A stretch of DNA of 64,000 nt from Subtercola boreus (GCF_003399645.1 NZ_NBXD01000024.1:1-64000), one strand, 5' to 3'; shown: positions 17,578-26,856, numbered from the stretch's first letter. A program made the numbers and translations. The notes: generated by a model from the letters alone, not told the origin.

Positions 17578-17658
17578 CCTCCATTCTCACCCGCCGCGAC
17601 CGCTCGGCCGCGGCGCCGACCGATTCGACGGGGCGCGCGGGCGTGAGACGATCGGGGG

Positions 17659-18270
17659 ATGCGACGCGGTGATGACGAGAAGTGGGTCACGCTCAGCGGC
17701 ATGGGTTGGTTGACGCCCTTCGTCGTCGTCAGCCCCATCCTGCTGACGCTCGCGGTGACGAACGGGGTGCACATCACGGCGATTCTGGCGCGCCGGTTTG
17801 CGCTGCCGTGGGTGATCGTGCTGTCGCTCGGCGCCGGCGCGGTGGCCTTCGGGCTCGTCGTGCTGGTTCTGCGGCTGCTCGTTCCACCGGTGCGGGTGAA
17901 CCCGGGAGCCGGACTGCTGAGGGCCGGGCGCCGCACCTTCTCGTACGAAGATGTCACGGCGGCGCAGCTCGTGGTGGGAACCTCGAAGACCCGCCGCAAC
18001 CTGAACCTCGTGCTGCGGTCATCGCGGGGCAGGCGGGCCGCCATTCTGGTGCGCGATGGGAAGGGACGCACCCTGACCGCGGAGGAGTCACGGCTGGTCG
18101 TCGACCTCATCGGCCGGTCGAACATCGCGATGCCGACGTCGCCCGACGACCCCACAGGCGCGTTCGCCCGCTACAACTTCCCCGGCAACGTGACCAAGGC
18201 CGATGCGCTCGCCCTGGTCGAGCATCCGCCCACCTTCAGCGACCCGCTACCGATCCCGCCGGTGGTCTGA
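17659..18270 (+). CDS. Membrane protein of unknown function
   Basis: A 203-residue protein with two N-terminal membrane helices (about residues 15-36 and 48-74) followed by a soluble C-terminal half that looks like a small PH-like beta domain (RVNPGAGLLRAGRRTFSYEDVTAAQL). No catalytic motif is seen. The ATG at 17659 follows a gatcgggg RBS. It is divergent from the Dam-like methylase, and its 3' end overlaps the convergent membrane-protein gene by 24 bases. Confidence 0.75.
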   Translation: MRRGDDEKWVTLSGMGWLTPFVVVSPILLTLAVTNGVHITAILARRFALPWVIVLSLGAGAVAFGLVVLVLRLLVPPVRVNPGAGLLRAGRRTFSYEDVTAAQLVVGTSKTRRNLNLVLRSSRGRRAAILVRDGKGRTLTAEESRLVVDLIGRSNIAMPTSPDDPTGAFARYNFPGNVTKADALALVEHPPTFSDPLPIPPVV

Positions 18271-18741
18271 GCGGCCAGCGACCCGCCACCAGAAGAAGAA
18301 CCGCGCCCGGTAGGCGAAGACGACGGCGCCCATCGCGATCGCGAAGCTCAGGGCGGCACACCCCGCCAGCGCGAGGGGCCGGGTGGTGCGGAGGCCTTCG
18401 TCGAACTGGAGCACGAAGAACCACACGACGGCAGCGGCGACCAGCAGAATCGAGAGCACCTTCAGCGCCATCGGCGGGTGGGGGCGCGAGCGTGCACGCA
18501 GGCGCAACCGGTCGACGACGAGGGCCCAGGGAATGCAGAGCAGAGAAACGAAGGGGAGCGAGAACCCCGGCAGCGCGAGGTGCACCGTCATCACCGTCGC
18601 ATACGCCGCCACCAGCAGGGCCAGCGCGCACCAGGCGAGAACCGCCGTGCGATCGCTGACGGGCAGAGGGTCTGGCGAGATGCCGAGCTGATACCGCGGG
18701 GATCGTCCCTGCTCATCCACCGGGGGGCGCTCACGTCTCAC
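18247..18741 (-). CDS. Four-helix membrane protein of unknown function
   Basis: About 164 residues with four hydrophobic segments: AVLAWCALALLVAAYATVM, SLPFVSLLCIPWALVVDRL, VLSILLVAAAVVWFFVLQF and PLALAGCAALSFAIAMGAVV. The GTG at 18741 is one candidate start; a longer version from 18813 or a shorter one is possible, because no decisive RBS is seen. The C terminus is Arg-rich. The hydrophobic segments fall in this frame only and not in the other frames, which supports it being real. Confidence 0.65.
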   Translation of the reverse strand: MRRERPPVDEQGRSPRYQLGISPDPLPVSDRTAVLAWCALALLVAAYATVMTVHLALPGFSLPFVSLLCIPWALVVDRLRLRARSRPHPPMALKVLSILLVAAAVVWFFVLQFDEGLRTTRPLALAGCAALSFAIAMGAVVFAYRARFFFWWRVAGRSDHRRDR

Positions 18742-18787
18742 GATCGTGGCCGCGCTCGCCCGGTGGATGCCGCAGTCGAACGGCGTG

Positions 18788-19849
18788 TCAGGCGCGCTTG
18801 CGGCGCGTCGCAACGAGTGCGGCGCCCGCGAGGCTGAGGGCGCCGGCTGCAGCGAGGAGGCCCCGTGCGTCGACGCCGGTGTTGGCGAGCTGGTGACCGG
18901 ATGCCGCCGCAGCCACCGTGGTCGGTGTGGGCGCCGGGGTCACGACGACGACGGGAGCGGCAGGGGTCGCCGCGAGCACGAACTGCACCGGAGCCGAAGG
19001 GGGCGAGATCAGGGAGACGAGTTTGCCCGCAGCATCGATGTCGGCGAGCACCGCGGTCGCGGTGTAGTCGTTCGGCTCAGCCGTGAGGGTCACCGACCAG
19101 TTGCCGTCCTTGTCGACGATGATGGGGTCGGCCGGGTCGGAGGGCTCCGGGGCGGCCTGGGCGCTGCGGGCGTTCGCCGCCGCATCGAGGGCCGCGGTCG
19201 GCAGGGCGACGACGACGACGTTCTTGCCGGGGGTACCCGTTCCGGTGAAGGTGACCGAGTCGCCGTAGACCGTCGAACCGGCGGTGGGTGCGGTGATCAC
19301 CGGCGCGGGCAGGCTCTGGTCGGGCAGAGTGAACGACCGCTTGACCGTGTTGAGGTCATTGCCGTCGAGTGTTCCGGTGACCGTCACAGACTGGGCGACG
19401 GATGCCTCGGGGCCGTAGGTGTACGCGACGACGAAGACATTCAGCTCACCGACGGTGGCCGTGCCGAGCACCGTCTTGTCGGAGCCGGTGACGGTGATGA
19501 CGGCGCCCGCGGGAGCGGTGCCCCCGAACACGACGGAGCGCGCGATGGCCGGCTTGCCGGCCTCGGGGGTGAGCAGCGAGATCTCGGTCGGAACCGGGGC
19601 TGGGGTGGCGGTCGGCGCAGGAGTCGGGTCGCCCGTCGGCGCCGGTGTCGGCGTCGCAGTCGGTTCCGGCGTCGCCGTCGGTTCCGGTGTCGCGGTCGGT
19701 TCCGGCGTCGCTGTCGGCTCGGTCGTGGCTGCGGGGGCGGGTGTGGCCTCGTCGGCGAACGCCGCGGCGCCCGAAACGAGCACCCCGCCCAACCCGATCG
19801 ATGCCGCCAGGGTAGCCACAAGGAGTTTGTGGCGCAGAGATGTCGTCAT
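18788..19849 (-). CDS. Cell-wall-anchored surface protein with LANTG sorting signal
   Basis: A 353-residue secreted protein. It has a Sec signal peptide (basic start, hydrophobic core, cut near AFADEA), a Thr/Pro/Glu repeat spacer (about residues 40-90), two to three Ig-like beta modules (SVVFGGTAPAGAVITVTG, and GSTVYGDSVTFTGTGTPGKNV repeat the same pattern), and a C-terminal sorting signal LANTG followed by a hydrophobic helix and RRKRA. LAxTG is the form used by class E sortases of high-GC actinobacteria. No sortase gene is in the window. The start at 19849 has RBS ggaag eight bases upstream. Confidence 0.9.
   Translation of the reverse strand: MTTSLRHKLLVATLAASIGLGGVLVSGAAAFADEATPAPAATTEPTATPEPTATPEPTATPEPTATPTPAPTGDPTPAPTATPAPVPTEISLLTPEAGKPAIARSVVFGGTAPAGAVITVTGSDKTVLGTATVGELNVFVVAYTYGPEASVAQSVTVTGTLDGNDLNTVKRSFTLPDQSLPAPVITAPTAGSTVYGDSVTFTGTGTPGKNVVVVALPTAALDAAANARSAQAAPEPSDPADPIIVDKDGNWSVTLTAEPNDYTATAVLADIDAAGKLVSLISPPSAPVQFVLAATPAAPVVVVTPAPTPTTVAAAASGHQLANTGVDARGLLAAAGALSLAGAALVATRRKRA
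19662..19715 (-). repeat. Three 18-bp tandem repeats coding Thr-Pro-Glu-Pro-Thr-Ala
   Basis: Near-identical 18-bp units (ggttccggcgtcgccgtc on the + strand) occur three times in a row inside the surface-protein gene, flanked by more diverged copies. They encode the Pro-rich spacer that would lift the beta modules off the wall. Copy number could vary in frame between strains. Confidence 0.85.
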
Positions 19850-20031
19850 GATGCTGTCTTCCAACTAACCCACCCCGAAAGTAAGAAGTACGCCGTGCGT
19901 GGGACTCACGGCAACATCTGTGAACCTATCAGCTTGCACCGGTCTCCCTGCACTCCCCCGAAAGGGGCAGGCTTGCACAAACGGATGCGCCGCGAGAGCA
20001 TCGAAGAGCACCGACGCCCGGAAAGGCATGA

Positions 20032-20970
20032 ATGATCCGCCGAGCCACACCCGCCGACCTCGATCTGCTGCTCTCCGCCCGTCAGCACGACCCGGTTGCC
20101 CTCGTCGACGAGGAGCGGTTCCGCCGGGAGCTCGACCTCGGCCAGTACCGGTTCGAGTGGAGTTTCGTCGATGAGGTGGAGGGCCGGTTGCGCGCCCGGG
20201 CGCTCTGGTGGGGGCCACCCGAGGCCGAGCATCCGATCTCCCTCGACTGCGTCTGGGTCGACCCCGCCGAGGCAGACCCCACGACCGTCGCGGCGCAACT
20301 CGTACGGGCCGGCCACCAGGCCCTTTTCGCGGCCGGGCTGAAGACCCGGCCCGACTTCATCGTGACCGTCGACCCGGCCTGGCGGAAAGACCCCGACGCC
20401 GTGGTGGCAGCGCACTGGCGCACCGAGGCGGTGGCCCGGGCCGGCCTCACCGAGCGCATCGAGCGCCTCAGCTACGCGTGGACGCCCGCCGATCCTCTCC
20501 CGGCCCGCAGCACCCGGCTGACGTTTGACCCGGCCGACGATTCGGCGTTCCTCGACGTCTTCGCGCAGGTCGCCCAGCAGAGTCTCGACCTGCTCACCCT
20601 GCAGAATCTCCGCGAGCTCGGCGCTGAAGCGCAGGCGGCCGACGACCTCGAGTTCTACCTCAGCCTGCCCGGCGACCGGGGGCTCTGGCGATTGGCCCGG
20701 AACGCAGAGCGTCACCTCGTCGGGTTCGTCATCCCCTCGCGAAGCGCCTATGACGCCAGCGTGAGTTACCTCGGCGTGGTGCCCGGGCAGCGGGGGCACG
20801 GTTTCGTCGACGATCTGCTCGCCGAGATCACCCACGTGCACGCGGCGAACGGCGCCCCGCGCATCACCGCAACCACCGACACCACAAACGCACCCATGGC
20901 GGCCGCGTTCCTGAGAAACGGCTACCGCATCACGAAGGCCCGGCTCGTCTTCACCGCCCCGACAAGCTGA
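20032..20970 (+). CDS. GNAT-family N-acetyltransferase
   Basis: A 312-residue protein starting MIRRATPADLDLLL, the usual first strand of GNAT proteins. The acetyl-CoA-binding pyrophosphate loop is in the C-terminal half (YLGVVPGQRGHGFVDDLLAE, family V.p..RG.G.G..Ll), followed by ITATTDTTNAPMAAAFLRNGY. The N-terminal half may be a second, degenerate GNAT repeat, consistent with the doubled length. The acceptor is unknown. The gene stands alone and converges with the following operon. Confidence 0.85.
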   Translation: MIRRATPADLDLLLSARQHDPVALVDEERFRRELDLGQYRFEWSFVDEVEGRLRARALWWGPPEAEHPISLDCVWVDPAEADPTTVAAQLVRAGHQALFAAGLKTRPDFIVTVDPAWRKDPDAVVAAHWRTEAVARAGLTERIERLSYAWTPADPLPARSTRLTFDPADDSAFLDVFAQVAQQSLDLLTLQNLRELGAEAQAADDLEFYLSLPGDRGLWRLARNAERHLVGFVIPSRSAYDASVSYLGVVPGQRGHGFVDDLLAEITHVHAANGAPRITATTDTTNAPMAAAFLRNGYRITKARLVFTAPTS

Positions 20971-21013
20971 CGGAGCTACCCGGACTTCCCCGAAGCGTCA
21001 AGCGCCGCCGGGT

Positions 21014-21814
21014 TCAGGCGGCGACCGCCACAATGGCGTCGACGAACTCCTTCGGCGAGCGCGAACCGAACTGCCCCGAGACCGGCATGAACACGTCTCG
21101 GGTGCCGGGCATGTGGAAGAACTCGAGCGGGGCATCCGGAGTCATCTGCGCCGACGGCGCGTGGATGACCGTGAGGGCCACCCCGTCGGCGATCAGTTTC
21201 TGGTTCAGCTCGTAGACGGTCGACCCGTACCGGAACACGGCCGGGTAGATGGAGTTGTACCGCTCGAGGTTGACGACGGCCTCGGCCACGCAGAGCGACA
21301 GGTCGCGCGGGCTGTCGGTGCCGTAGAGCCCGACGTTCTTCTTCCAGAAGTACTCGAAGAGGGAGCCGTCTTCGGTGACGGTCAGGTCGGGCGCCCAGTT
21401 CTCGGCCCAGTACTCGTCTGCCTCGGGGTCGGGCAGGCTCAGCGAGTAGAGCACGGCTGCCGCCACCCGGCCGCTACCGGCGAGCGTCGCCACCTGAGTG
21501 GCCAGTGTGCTGCCCGTCTTCATACCCACCGCGGTGAAGTCGCCGATGCCGAGGGCGTCGATCGCCTGCAACAGGATGCGCCCGTAGTCGGGAATGCCGG
21601 AACCCGCGGGAGCGGAGTCGGAGAGTCCGAACCCGGGGGTGTCGAAGGCGAAGGCCGTCAGGTGCTCGCCGAGCGGCTTCATGATCGGCTCGTAGACCAG
21701 CGACGAGCGCGGCGACTCGTGGAAGAGCACAGCGACGGGCCCGCCCTCGCTGACGGCCGGTCCGCTCGAACGGTAGTGCAGCTGGCCCCAGTCGGTGTCG
21801 ACGTATCCGCGCAT
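21014..21814 (-). CDS. Alpha/beta-hydrolase-fold protein with altered nucleophile elbow
   Basis: A 266-residue alpha/beta-hydrolase-fold protein and the last gene of a long one-strand operon. Fold landmarks are VAVLFHESPRSSLVYEPIM, AFDTPGFGLSD and the elbow region. The elbow reads VGMKTGSTL: the family position for the nucleophile (GxSxG) holds Lys, not Ser, Asp or Cys, and no clear C-terminal catalytic His (GH-type motif) is seen. It may act by a non-canonical mechanism or only bind ligand. Co-transcription with two flavin monooxygenases suggests it handles their product. Confidence 0.8.
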   Translation of the reverse strand: MRGYVDTDWGQLHYRSSGPAVSEGGPVAVLFHESPRSSLVYEPIMKPLGEHLTAFAFDTPGFGLSDSAPAGSGIPDYGRILLQAIDALGIGDFTAVGMKTGSTLATQVATLAGSGRVAAAVLYSLSLPDPEADEYWAENWAPDLTVTEDGSLFEYFWKKNVGLYGTDSPRDLSLCVAEAVVNLERYNSIYPAVFRYGSTVYELNQKLIADGVALTVIHAPSAQMTPDAPLEFFHMPGTRDVFMPVSGQFGSRSPKEFVDAIVAVAA

Positions 21815-21857
21815 GTGTGTCGTGCCTTTCGGTGGTGAAGAAGCGTGAGAAGAAGTG

Positions 21858-23171
21858 TCAGAACTCGAGCAGGTTGTCGCGCAGCTGGTCGAAGGAGTAG
21901 CCGCGCCGGGTGAGCCCGCGGCGCTGCAGCTCGGGCACGAGCCCATCGGTGATCTCGGCGATGAACCGGCGGGTGACGCCGTTGGTGCCGATCAGAAAGC
22001 CGTCGCCGCCGACCTCGGCCATGATGTCCTCCATCAGTCCGGCCACGCGGTCGGGTGTGCCGACCAGGGCAGGGCCCGCCGAGCCGCTTCGGCTGATGGT
22101 CGCCTCACGCAGGGTCTTCGTGGCGTTGCGCGACGAGAATTCGGCGAACTGCTGCGTGCCGTTGGTCGAGAGTCCGAGTTCGCCGAGGGGAACATCGAGC
22201 GGGATGTTCGCGAAGTCGATGTCTGTGCTCTTCGCCATCGCGGCGAGCGCCACCTCGATGTTCTCCGCGACATCCGTGCGCTGAGCGGCGACGCGATCGT
22301 CGGCCTCGGACTGGCTCGCCCCGACGGTCGGCCAGATGCCGAACAGCACCTTGACGTCGTCGGGGTTGCGCCCGAACGAGACCGCGGCCTCGCGGACCTT
22401 CTCGCGGTACTCCTTCATCTTCGCGGGAGTGGCCTGGATGGCGATCACCGTGTCGGCGTATTTGGCGGCGAACGCTATGCCCCGGGGAGACCCGCCGGCC
22501 TGCGAGATGATCGGCCGGCCCTGCGGCAGCGGCCCCGAGTTGAGCGGGCCCCGGGTCGAGAAAGTGGAACTGGTGAAGTCGGCGCGGTGCACCTTCGTGT
22601 GGTCGGCCCAGACGCCGGTCTCGGCATCGGCCACCACCGCATCCGGTTCCCAGGTGTCCCAGAGGGCGAGCGAGGCGTTGATGAAGTCCTCCGCGGTGTC
22701 GTACCGCGAGTCGTGCTCGCCCATGCCGGGATAGCCGTAGTTCTGCAGCGCCCGGTCGCTGGTGCCGGTGACGAGGTTCACGCCCATCCGGCCCTTCGAC
22801 AGCTGGTCGAGCGAACCCACCAGTCGGGCGAGCATATACGGGTGGTACGCGAACGACCCCGCGGTCGGAATGATGCCCAGCCGTGAGGTGGCCTGCGACA
22901 GCAGCGTGGCGACGATCATCGGGTCCTGCCGCGGCGCCTGGAACGCGTGCTTGAGGTACACCTCCATGGAGTCGCCGTAGCGGTCGCCGACGAAGGTGTT
23001 GTCCTCGATCAGCACGTAGTCGAAGCAGGCACGTTCCATCGCTCGGGCGAGGTCGACGAAGATGTCGGCCGACTGCCACTGGGTGCCGATCGCCCCGGAG
23101 AAGGGCTGCCCCCAGGCCGGCACGCTGGTGCCGTTCAGGAACCAGCCGAGATGGAAGGGTGTGACGCTCAT
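21858..23171 (-). CDS. NtaA/SnaA-type flavin-dependent monooxygenase (copy 2 of the operon)
   Basis: A 437-residue LLM-class monooxygenase. Seen motifs are HLGWFLNGTSVPAW, FDYVLIEDNTFVGDRYG, GRMGVNLVTGTSDRALQNYG and PIISQAGGSPRGIAFAAKYADTVI. It uses reduced FMN, presumably from the flavin reductase in the same operon. It shares length and overall plan with the neighbour at 23187 but the two differ clearly in sequence, so they are paralogues with probably separate steps or substrates. The gap to the upstream gene is 15 bases. Confidence 0.93.
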   Translation of the reverse strand: MSVTPFHLGWFLNGTSVPAWGQPFSGAIGTQWQSADIFVDLARAMERACFDYVLIEDNTFVGDRYGDSMEVYLKHAFQAPRQDPMIVATLLSQATSRLGIIPTAGSFAYHPYMLARLVGSLDQLSKGRMGVNLVTGTSDRALQNYGYPGMGEHDSRYDTAEDFINASLALWDTWEPDAVVADAETGVWADHTKVHRADFTSSTFSTRGPLNSGPLPQGRPIISQAGGSPRGIAFAAKYADTVIAIQATPAKMKEYREKVREAAVSFGRNPDDVKVLFGIWPTVGASQSEADDRVAAQRTDVAENIEVALAAMAKSTDIDFANIPLDVPLGELGLSTNGTQQFAEFSSRNATKTLREATISRSGSAGPALVGTPDRVAGLMEDIMAEVGGDGFLIGTNGVTRRFIAEITDGLVPELQRRGLTRRGYSFDQLRDNLLEF

Positions 23172-23186
23172 GTGGATGCCGGTTCC

Positions 23187-24500
23187 TTAGAACGAAGCCA
23201 GGTTGGCTTTGAAGGTGGTCTTGTCGTAGTCGCTGCGGATGAGGCCGCGCCGGCGGAGCGCCGGCGCCAGGCCCGAGGCGATTTCGTCGATGTAGCGCCT
23301 CGAATGGGTGCGCACCGGCTCGCCGCGGATGAGGAAGCCGTCGCCACCGACGAACTCCATCACCTCGTCCATCTGTTCCGCGACGGAGTCGGGCGTGCCC
23401 ACGAGCCGCACTCCCCCCGGCTTCGCGCTGAGGGCCTCGCGGATGGTACGACCGGCGGCCGCTTTGCGGAACCCGGCCAACCCCGACTGGTGCCCGTTCG
23501 TCTGCACATCGTCGGGCAGCGGCCTGTCGAGGTCGAACTGCTTGAAGTCGATCTCCATGGTGATCGACATGATGCCGAGCTGAGTCTCGATCTGGTCCTG
23601 GCTCATTTCGTAGGTGCGATCGAAGAGCTCCTCGGCGTCGTCCTGGGTCTCACCGAGCACGGGCTGGATGATGAACATCACCTTCACCCCGTCGGGGTTG
23701 CGACCGTGGGCCGCGGCCCGGGCGCGGATGTCGTCGCGGTACTCCTTCATGCCCTCGACGGTGTTGCTCGAGGCCAGCAGCACGTTGGCGTGCTTGGCGG
23801 CGAAGTCCCGGCCCTTGGGCGAGCCTCCGGCCTGGCAGATCACCGGATGGCCCTGCGGACCGGCCGGAAGGTTGAGGGGCCCGCGCACCTTGAAGTATTT
23901 GCCCACGTGGTTGATCTCATGCACCTTGGTGTGGTCGGCGTAGTACCCGGTCTCGCGGTCGGCGACGATCGCGCCGGGCTCCCAGGAGTCCCAGAGGTTC
24001 TTCACGACCGTCACGAACTCCTCGGCCATGTCGTAGCGCTCGTCGTGCTGCAGCAGCTGGTCGAGGCCGTAGTTCTGCCCGGCGAGGTCTTCGCTCGAGG
24101 TCACGACGTTCCAGCCGACGCGGCCCCGGGTGAGGTGGTCCATCGTCGCCATCACCCGTGCCACGAGGAACGGCGGGTAGAACGAGGTCGACATGGTGGC
24201 GATGAACCCCATGTTCTCGGTCGCCGCGGCGAGCAGGGGAAGCAGGGGAACCGGATCCGCCTTCGGCGCGTGCAGCGCGTGCTTCAGGTCGTTCTCCGTC
24301 GTGCCTCCGTAGCTGTTCGACACGAGCGTGGAGTCCTCGAACATCATGAAGTCGAAGCCGGCCCGTTCGAGCTGCTTGGCCATGTCGATGTAGTAGTCGC
24401 CGTTGAACCAGGTCAGCGCCGTGTCGTTCGCCCAGGGGCTCTTCCACGCGGGGGCCTTGAACGGGGTGAACCATGCGAGGTGGAACGGGTCTGCGGACAT
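23187..24500 (-). CDS. NtaA/SnaA-type flavin-dependent monooxygenase (copy 1 of the operon)
   Basis: A 437-residue LLM-class monooxygenase with HLAWFTPFKAPAWKSPW, FDFMMFEDSTLVSNSYGG, RVGWNVVTSSEDLAGQNYGL and HPVICQAGGSPKGRDFAAKHANVLL. This group includes nitrilotriacetate, EDTA and dibenzothiophene-sulfone monooxygenases. Its start codon overlaps the stop of the flavin-reductase gene (TAATG), so the oxygenase and reductase are translationally coupled as expected for a two-component system. Confidence 0.94.
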   Translation of the reverse strand: MSADPFHLAWFTPFKAPAWKSPWANDTALTWFNGDYYIDMAKQLERAGFDFMMFEDSTLVSNSYGGTTENDLKHALHAPKADPVPLLPLLAAATENMGFIATMSTSFYPPFLVARVMATMDHLTRGRVGWNVVTSSEDLAGQNYGLDQLLQHDERYDMAEEFVTVVKNLWDSWEPGAIVADRETGYYADHTKVHEINHVGKYFKVRGPLNLPAGPQGHPVICQAGGSPKGRDFAAKHANVLLASSNTVEGMKEYRDDIRARAAAHGRNPDGVKVMFIIQPVLGETQDDAEELFDRTYEMSQDQIETQLGIMSITMEIDFKQFDLDRPLPDDVQTNGHQSGLAGFRKAAAGRTIREALSAKPGGVRLVGTPDSVAEQMDEVMEFVGGDGFLIRGEPVRTHSRRYIDEIASGLAPALRRRGLIRSDYDKTTFKANLASF

Positions 24501-25177
24501 TACTGGTGCTCCTTATGTAGTTCTGGATCTGTGGCGCCGGCGAGCGCCTCGAGCGCCGCTTCTCCGCCCGGCTGGGCGCCGATCCATTCGTCGGTGCCCG
24601 CCGGCACGGTGTGCCGGTATTCGTTGGTGACGGTCGTGTAGAGCGACCCGCCGAGCCGGCCGACGGGCCGGTACTTCAGCACGTCGACCCGACCGCTCTC
24701 GTCGAGAATGTCGTCGTCGGCATGGATGCCCAGCACCTGCCCGATCACGACATGGGTGTCGTAGACCTCGATCTCACTGAGGAACATGCACTCCAGAGAC
24801 ACCTTCGCGACGGCGAGGCGCGGCGGGGTGATGCGGGTCGAGGGCAGGGTCTGAAGGCCCAGCAGGGCGATCTCGTCGACCTCGGCCGGCAGGATCGCCG
24901 CCGAGGCGGTCTCGACCTCGGCCAGGCCCTCGCTCACCATGTTGACGACGAACTCCCCCGTGGCCTTGATGTTGTCGTAGCTGTCCTTCTGGCCGACGAA
25001 CGAGATCATCAGGGTCGGCGGGTCCATCGAGACGAGGTTGAAGTAGCTGTACGGTGCGAGGTTGCCGCGCCCCGAGGCATCCTGGGTCTGCACCCAGGCG
25101 ATCGGGCGCGGCACGACGGAGTTCTTGATCATCCAGATGAAGTCGACGTTCGATCCGGTGTCGTCGGCGAGATACAT
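24500..25177 (-). CDS. Flavin reductase family protein (FMN-binding split barrel)
   Basis: A 225-residue reductase of the DIM6/NTAB class. The FMN-binding pattern VPRPIAWVQTQDASGRGNLAPYSYFNLVSMDPPTLMISF is typical, as is GEFVVNMVSEGLAEV. It would reduce FMN with NAD(P)H and supply reduced flavin to the two monooxygenases that follow. The gene lies nine bases after the transporter binding-protein stop in the same direction. Confidence 0.93.
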   Translation of the reverse strand: MYLADDTGSNVDFIWMIKNSVVPRPIAWVQTQDASGRGNLAPYSYFNLVSMDPPTLMISFVGQKDSYDNIKATGEFVVNMVSEGLAEVETASAAILPAEVDEIALLGLQTLPSTRITPPRLAVAKVSLECMFLSEIEVYDTHVVIGQVLGIHADDDILDESGRVDVLKYRPVGRLGGSLYTTVTNEYRHTVPAGTDEWIGAQPGGEAALEALAGATDPELHKEHQ

Positions 25178-25186
25178 CCGTCTCCC

Positions 25187-26728
25187 CTACTTCCAGGCTG
25201 CCGTGCGGAAGTCGACCTGGCCGTCAGATCGCGGAGTCCAGTCGAGCTGCGCCGCGAGCCCGTAGGTGCCCGTCGAGTAGTCCACATTCGCGATGTAGTT
25301 CTTCTCCGCGTTGATGGCCCAGATCTTCGCGATGACCGCCTTGCGGGCCTCGGGGTCGACCGTGGTGCCGGCCTCGACGATCAGTCTGTCGATGTCGGGG
25401 TCGGAGAACAGGGCGTAGCCGGTCGGGCCGTAGAGGTAGTTGAGCGTGGTGGCCGCATCCATCATCGACGGGGAGAACTGGTACAGGTACAGCCCGGCGA
25501 GCTTCTTCGAGGTCCACAGCAGGGTGAAGCTGGCAATGTCGCCGCCGGTCAGGGTCACGTTCACACCGATGTCGGCGAGCTGGGCGGCGATGGACTGCGC
25601 CATCTCGTTCGTCATGGGCACGTTGCCGTCGGTCTGGTAGTCGAACTCGATGGGACTGCCGTCGTAGCCCGACGAAGCCACGAGCGCCTTCGCCTTGTCC
25701 ACGTCGAAGGGCAACGGCTCGAGCGAGTCGTCGTAGCCGTTCACATCGGGGGTGACGGATGCCGCGGTCGCGACGGTTCCGTTACCACCGAGCAGGGTGT
25801 CGATGAGTGTCGCCCGGTCGATGCCCATGCTGATGGCAGCGCGCAGGTCGACATTGGCGAGCGGCCCGGTGAGGGTGTTCATACCGAGGTAGACCACCTG
25901 GTTGCTGGCGGCGCTGACCTCGGCGTAGCCAGAACCGGCGTTCTTGACCGTGTCGACCTGCGAGGGGGCGATCGCCGTGAGATCGATCGACCCCGACAGC
26001 AGACCGTTCACACGGGCCTCGGAGTCGGCGACCGGAACGACGGTGATGTCGGTGATGGTGCCCTTGGCGCCCCAGGCGTCGGGGTTCTTCTTCAGCACGG
26101 TGGAGACGCCCGGGGTCCAGCTGACGAAGGTGTACGGGCCCGATCCGATGGGCGCCTTGGCGAAGCCCTCAGCGCCGAGCGCCGTGTAGACGGCCTTCGG
26201 CACGATCGAGATGTAGTAGACGATGCGGGTGAAGTTGGCGTCGCCCGACTTGAGCGTGAAGGTCACGTTGCCGGCGCCGGTCGACGACATGCTCTCGATG
26301 TTGTTCGTGTAGATGTGGTTCAGCGAGGTCGAGGTGTCGATGACCGTCTGGAAGCTGAAGATCACATCGTCGGCCGTCACGGGCGACCCGTCGGAGAACG
26401 TCGCCGCGCTGTTCAGCGTGAAGCTCCAGGTCTTGGCGTCTTCGCTGGCCGTCCACTCGGTGGCCAGGCGGGGCTGCAGGGCGCCCGTGCCGTCGACCTC
26501 GGTGAGCTGGTCGAACACCGCGTGGAAGATGTTGAGGCTGAGCAGGCCGTTGTCGATCACGGGATCGGGCGTCTTCAGGTCGGCGGGCTGCGCGACGGTG
26601 ATCGAGTCGGCGTGCTCGGGAAAGGAGGCGGCCGAGTCGGAGGACGAGCCGGCGCTGCAGGCGGTCAGGGCGGCGATCACGCTGGCGGTCAGCACGACGG
26701 CGGCGAAACGTTTCGTTCTGTGGAACAT
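25187..26728 (-). CDS. ABC transporter substrate-binding lipoprotein, peptide/opine/nickel type (family 5)
   Basis: A 513-residue binding protein with signal peptide and lipobox LTAC (residues about 20-23). The family 5 fold is recognisable from EHADSITVAQPADLKTPDP, the TWSFTLNSAATFSDGSPVTADDVIFSF signature and the C-terminal Asn/Tyr-rich domain. ATG at 26728 has RBS gagagg. In this operon it follows the ATPase gene after 128 bases in which ttcgccaaccccg occurs twice. The ligand is unknown; coupling to flavin monooxygenases suggests a non-peptide organic substrate, as for the EDTA-binding EppA system. Confidence 0.92.
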   Translation of the reverse strand: MFHRTKRFAAVVLTASVIAALTACSAGSSSDSAASFPEHADSITVAQPADLKTPDPVIDNGLLSLNIFHAVFDQLTEVDGTGALQPRLATEWTASEDAKTWSFTLNSAATFSDGSPVTADDVIFSFQTVIDTSTSLNHIYTNNIESMSSTGAGNVTFTLKSGDANFTRIVYYISIVPKAVYTALGAEGFAKAPIGSGPYTFVSWTPGVSTVLKKNPDAWGAKGTITDITVVPVADSEARVNGLLSGSIDLTAIAPSQVDTVKNAGSGYAEVSAASNQVVYLGMNTLTGPLANVDLRAAISMGIDRATLIDTLLGGNGTVATAASVTPDVNGYDDSLEPLPFDVDKAKALVASSGYDGSPIEFDYQTDGNVPMTNEMAQSIAAQLADIGVNVTLTGGDIASFTLLWTSKKLAGLYLYQFSPSMMDAATTLNYLYGPTGYALFSDPDIDRLIVEAGTTVDPEARKAVIAKIWAINAEKNYIANVDYSTGTYGLAAQLDWTPRSDGQVDFRTAAWK

Positions 26729-26856
26729 GGGGTGGTTCCTCTCGGGGTTGGCGAAAGCAGGGGGTGGCGACCTGCGGGGTTGGCGAAGAGCGCGCTCGGG
26801 CAGGGTCGGTGACGAACCAGAGCGCGTGAGGGTAGGTGTGGGACGGGATGCGAGGT

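Noticed and set aside
22947-24641. Long + strand open frame opposite the NtaA-type monooxygenases
   Set aside because: Shadow of the - strand genes with biased composition and no recognisable domain.
24611-26812. A very long open frame on the + strand opposite the flavin-reductase and binding-protein genes
   Set aside because: Its translation is His/Asp/Gly/Arg-rich without motifs, a typical antisense shadow of high-GC genes; the - strand genes have clear families.
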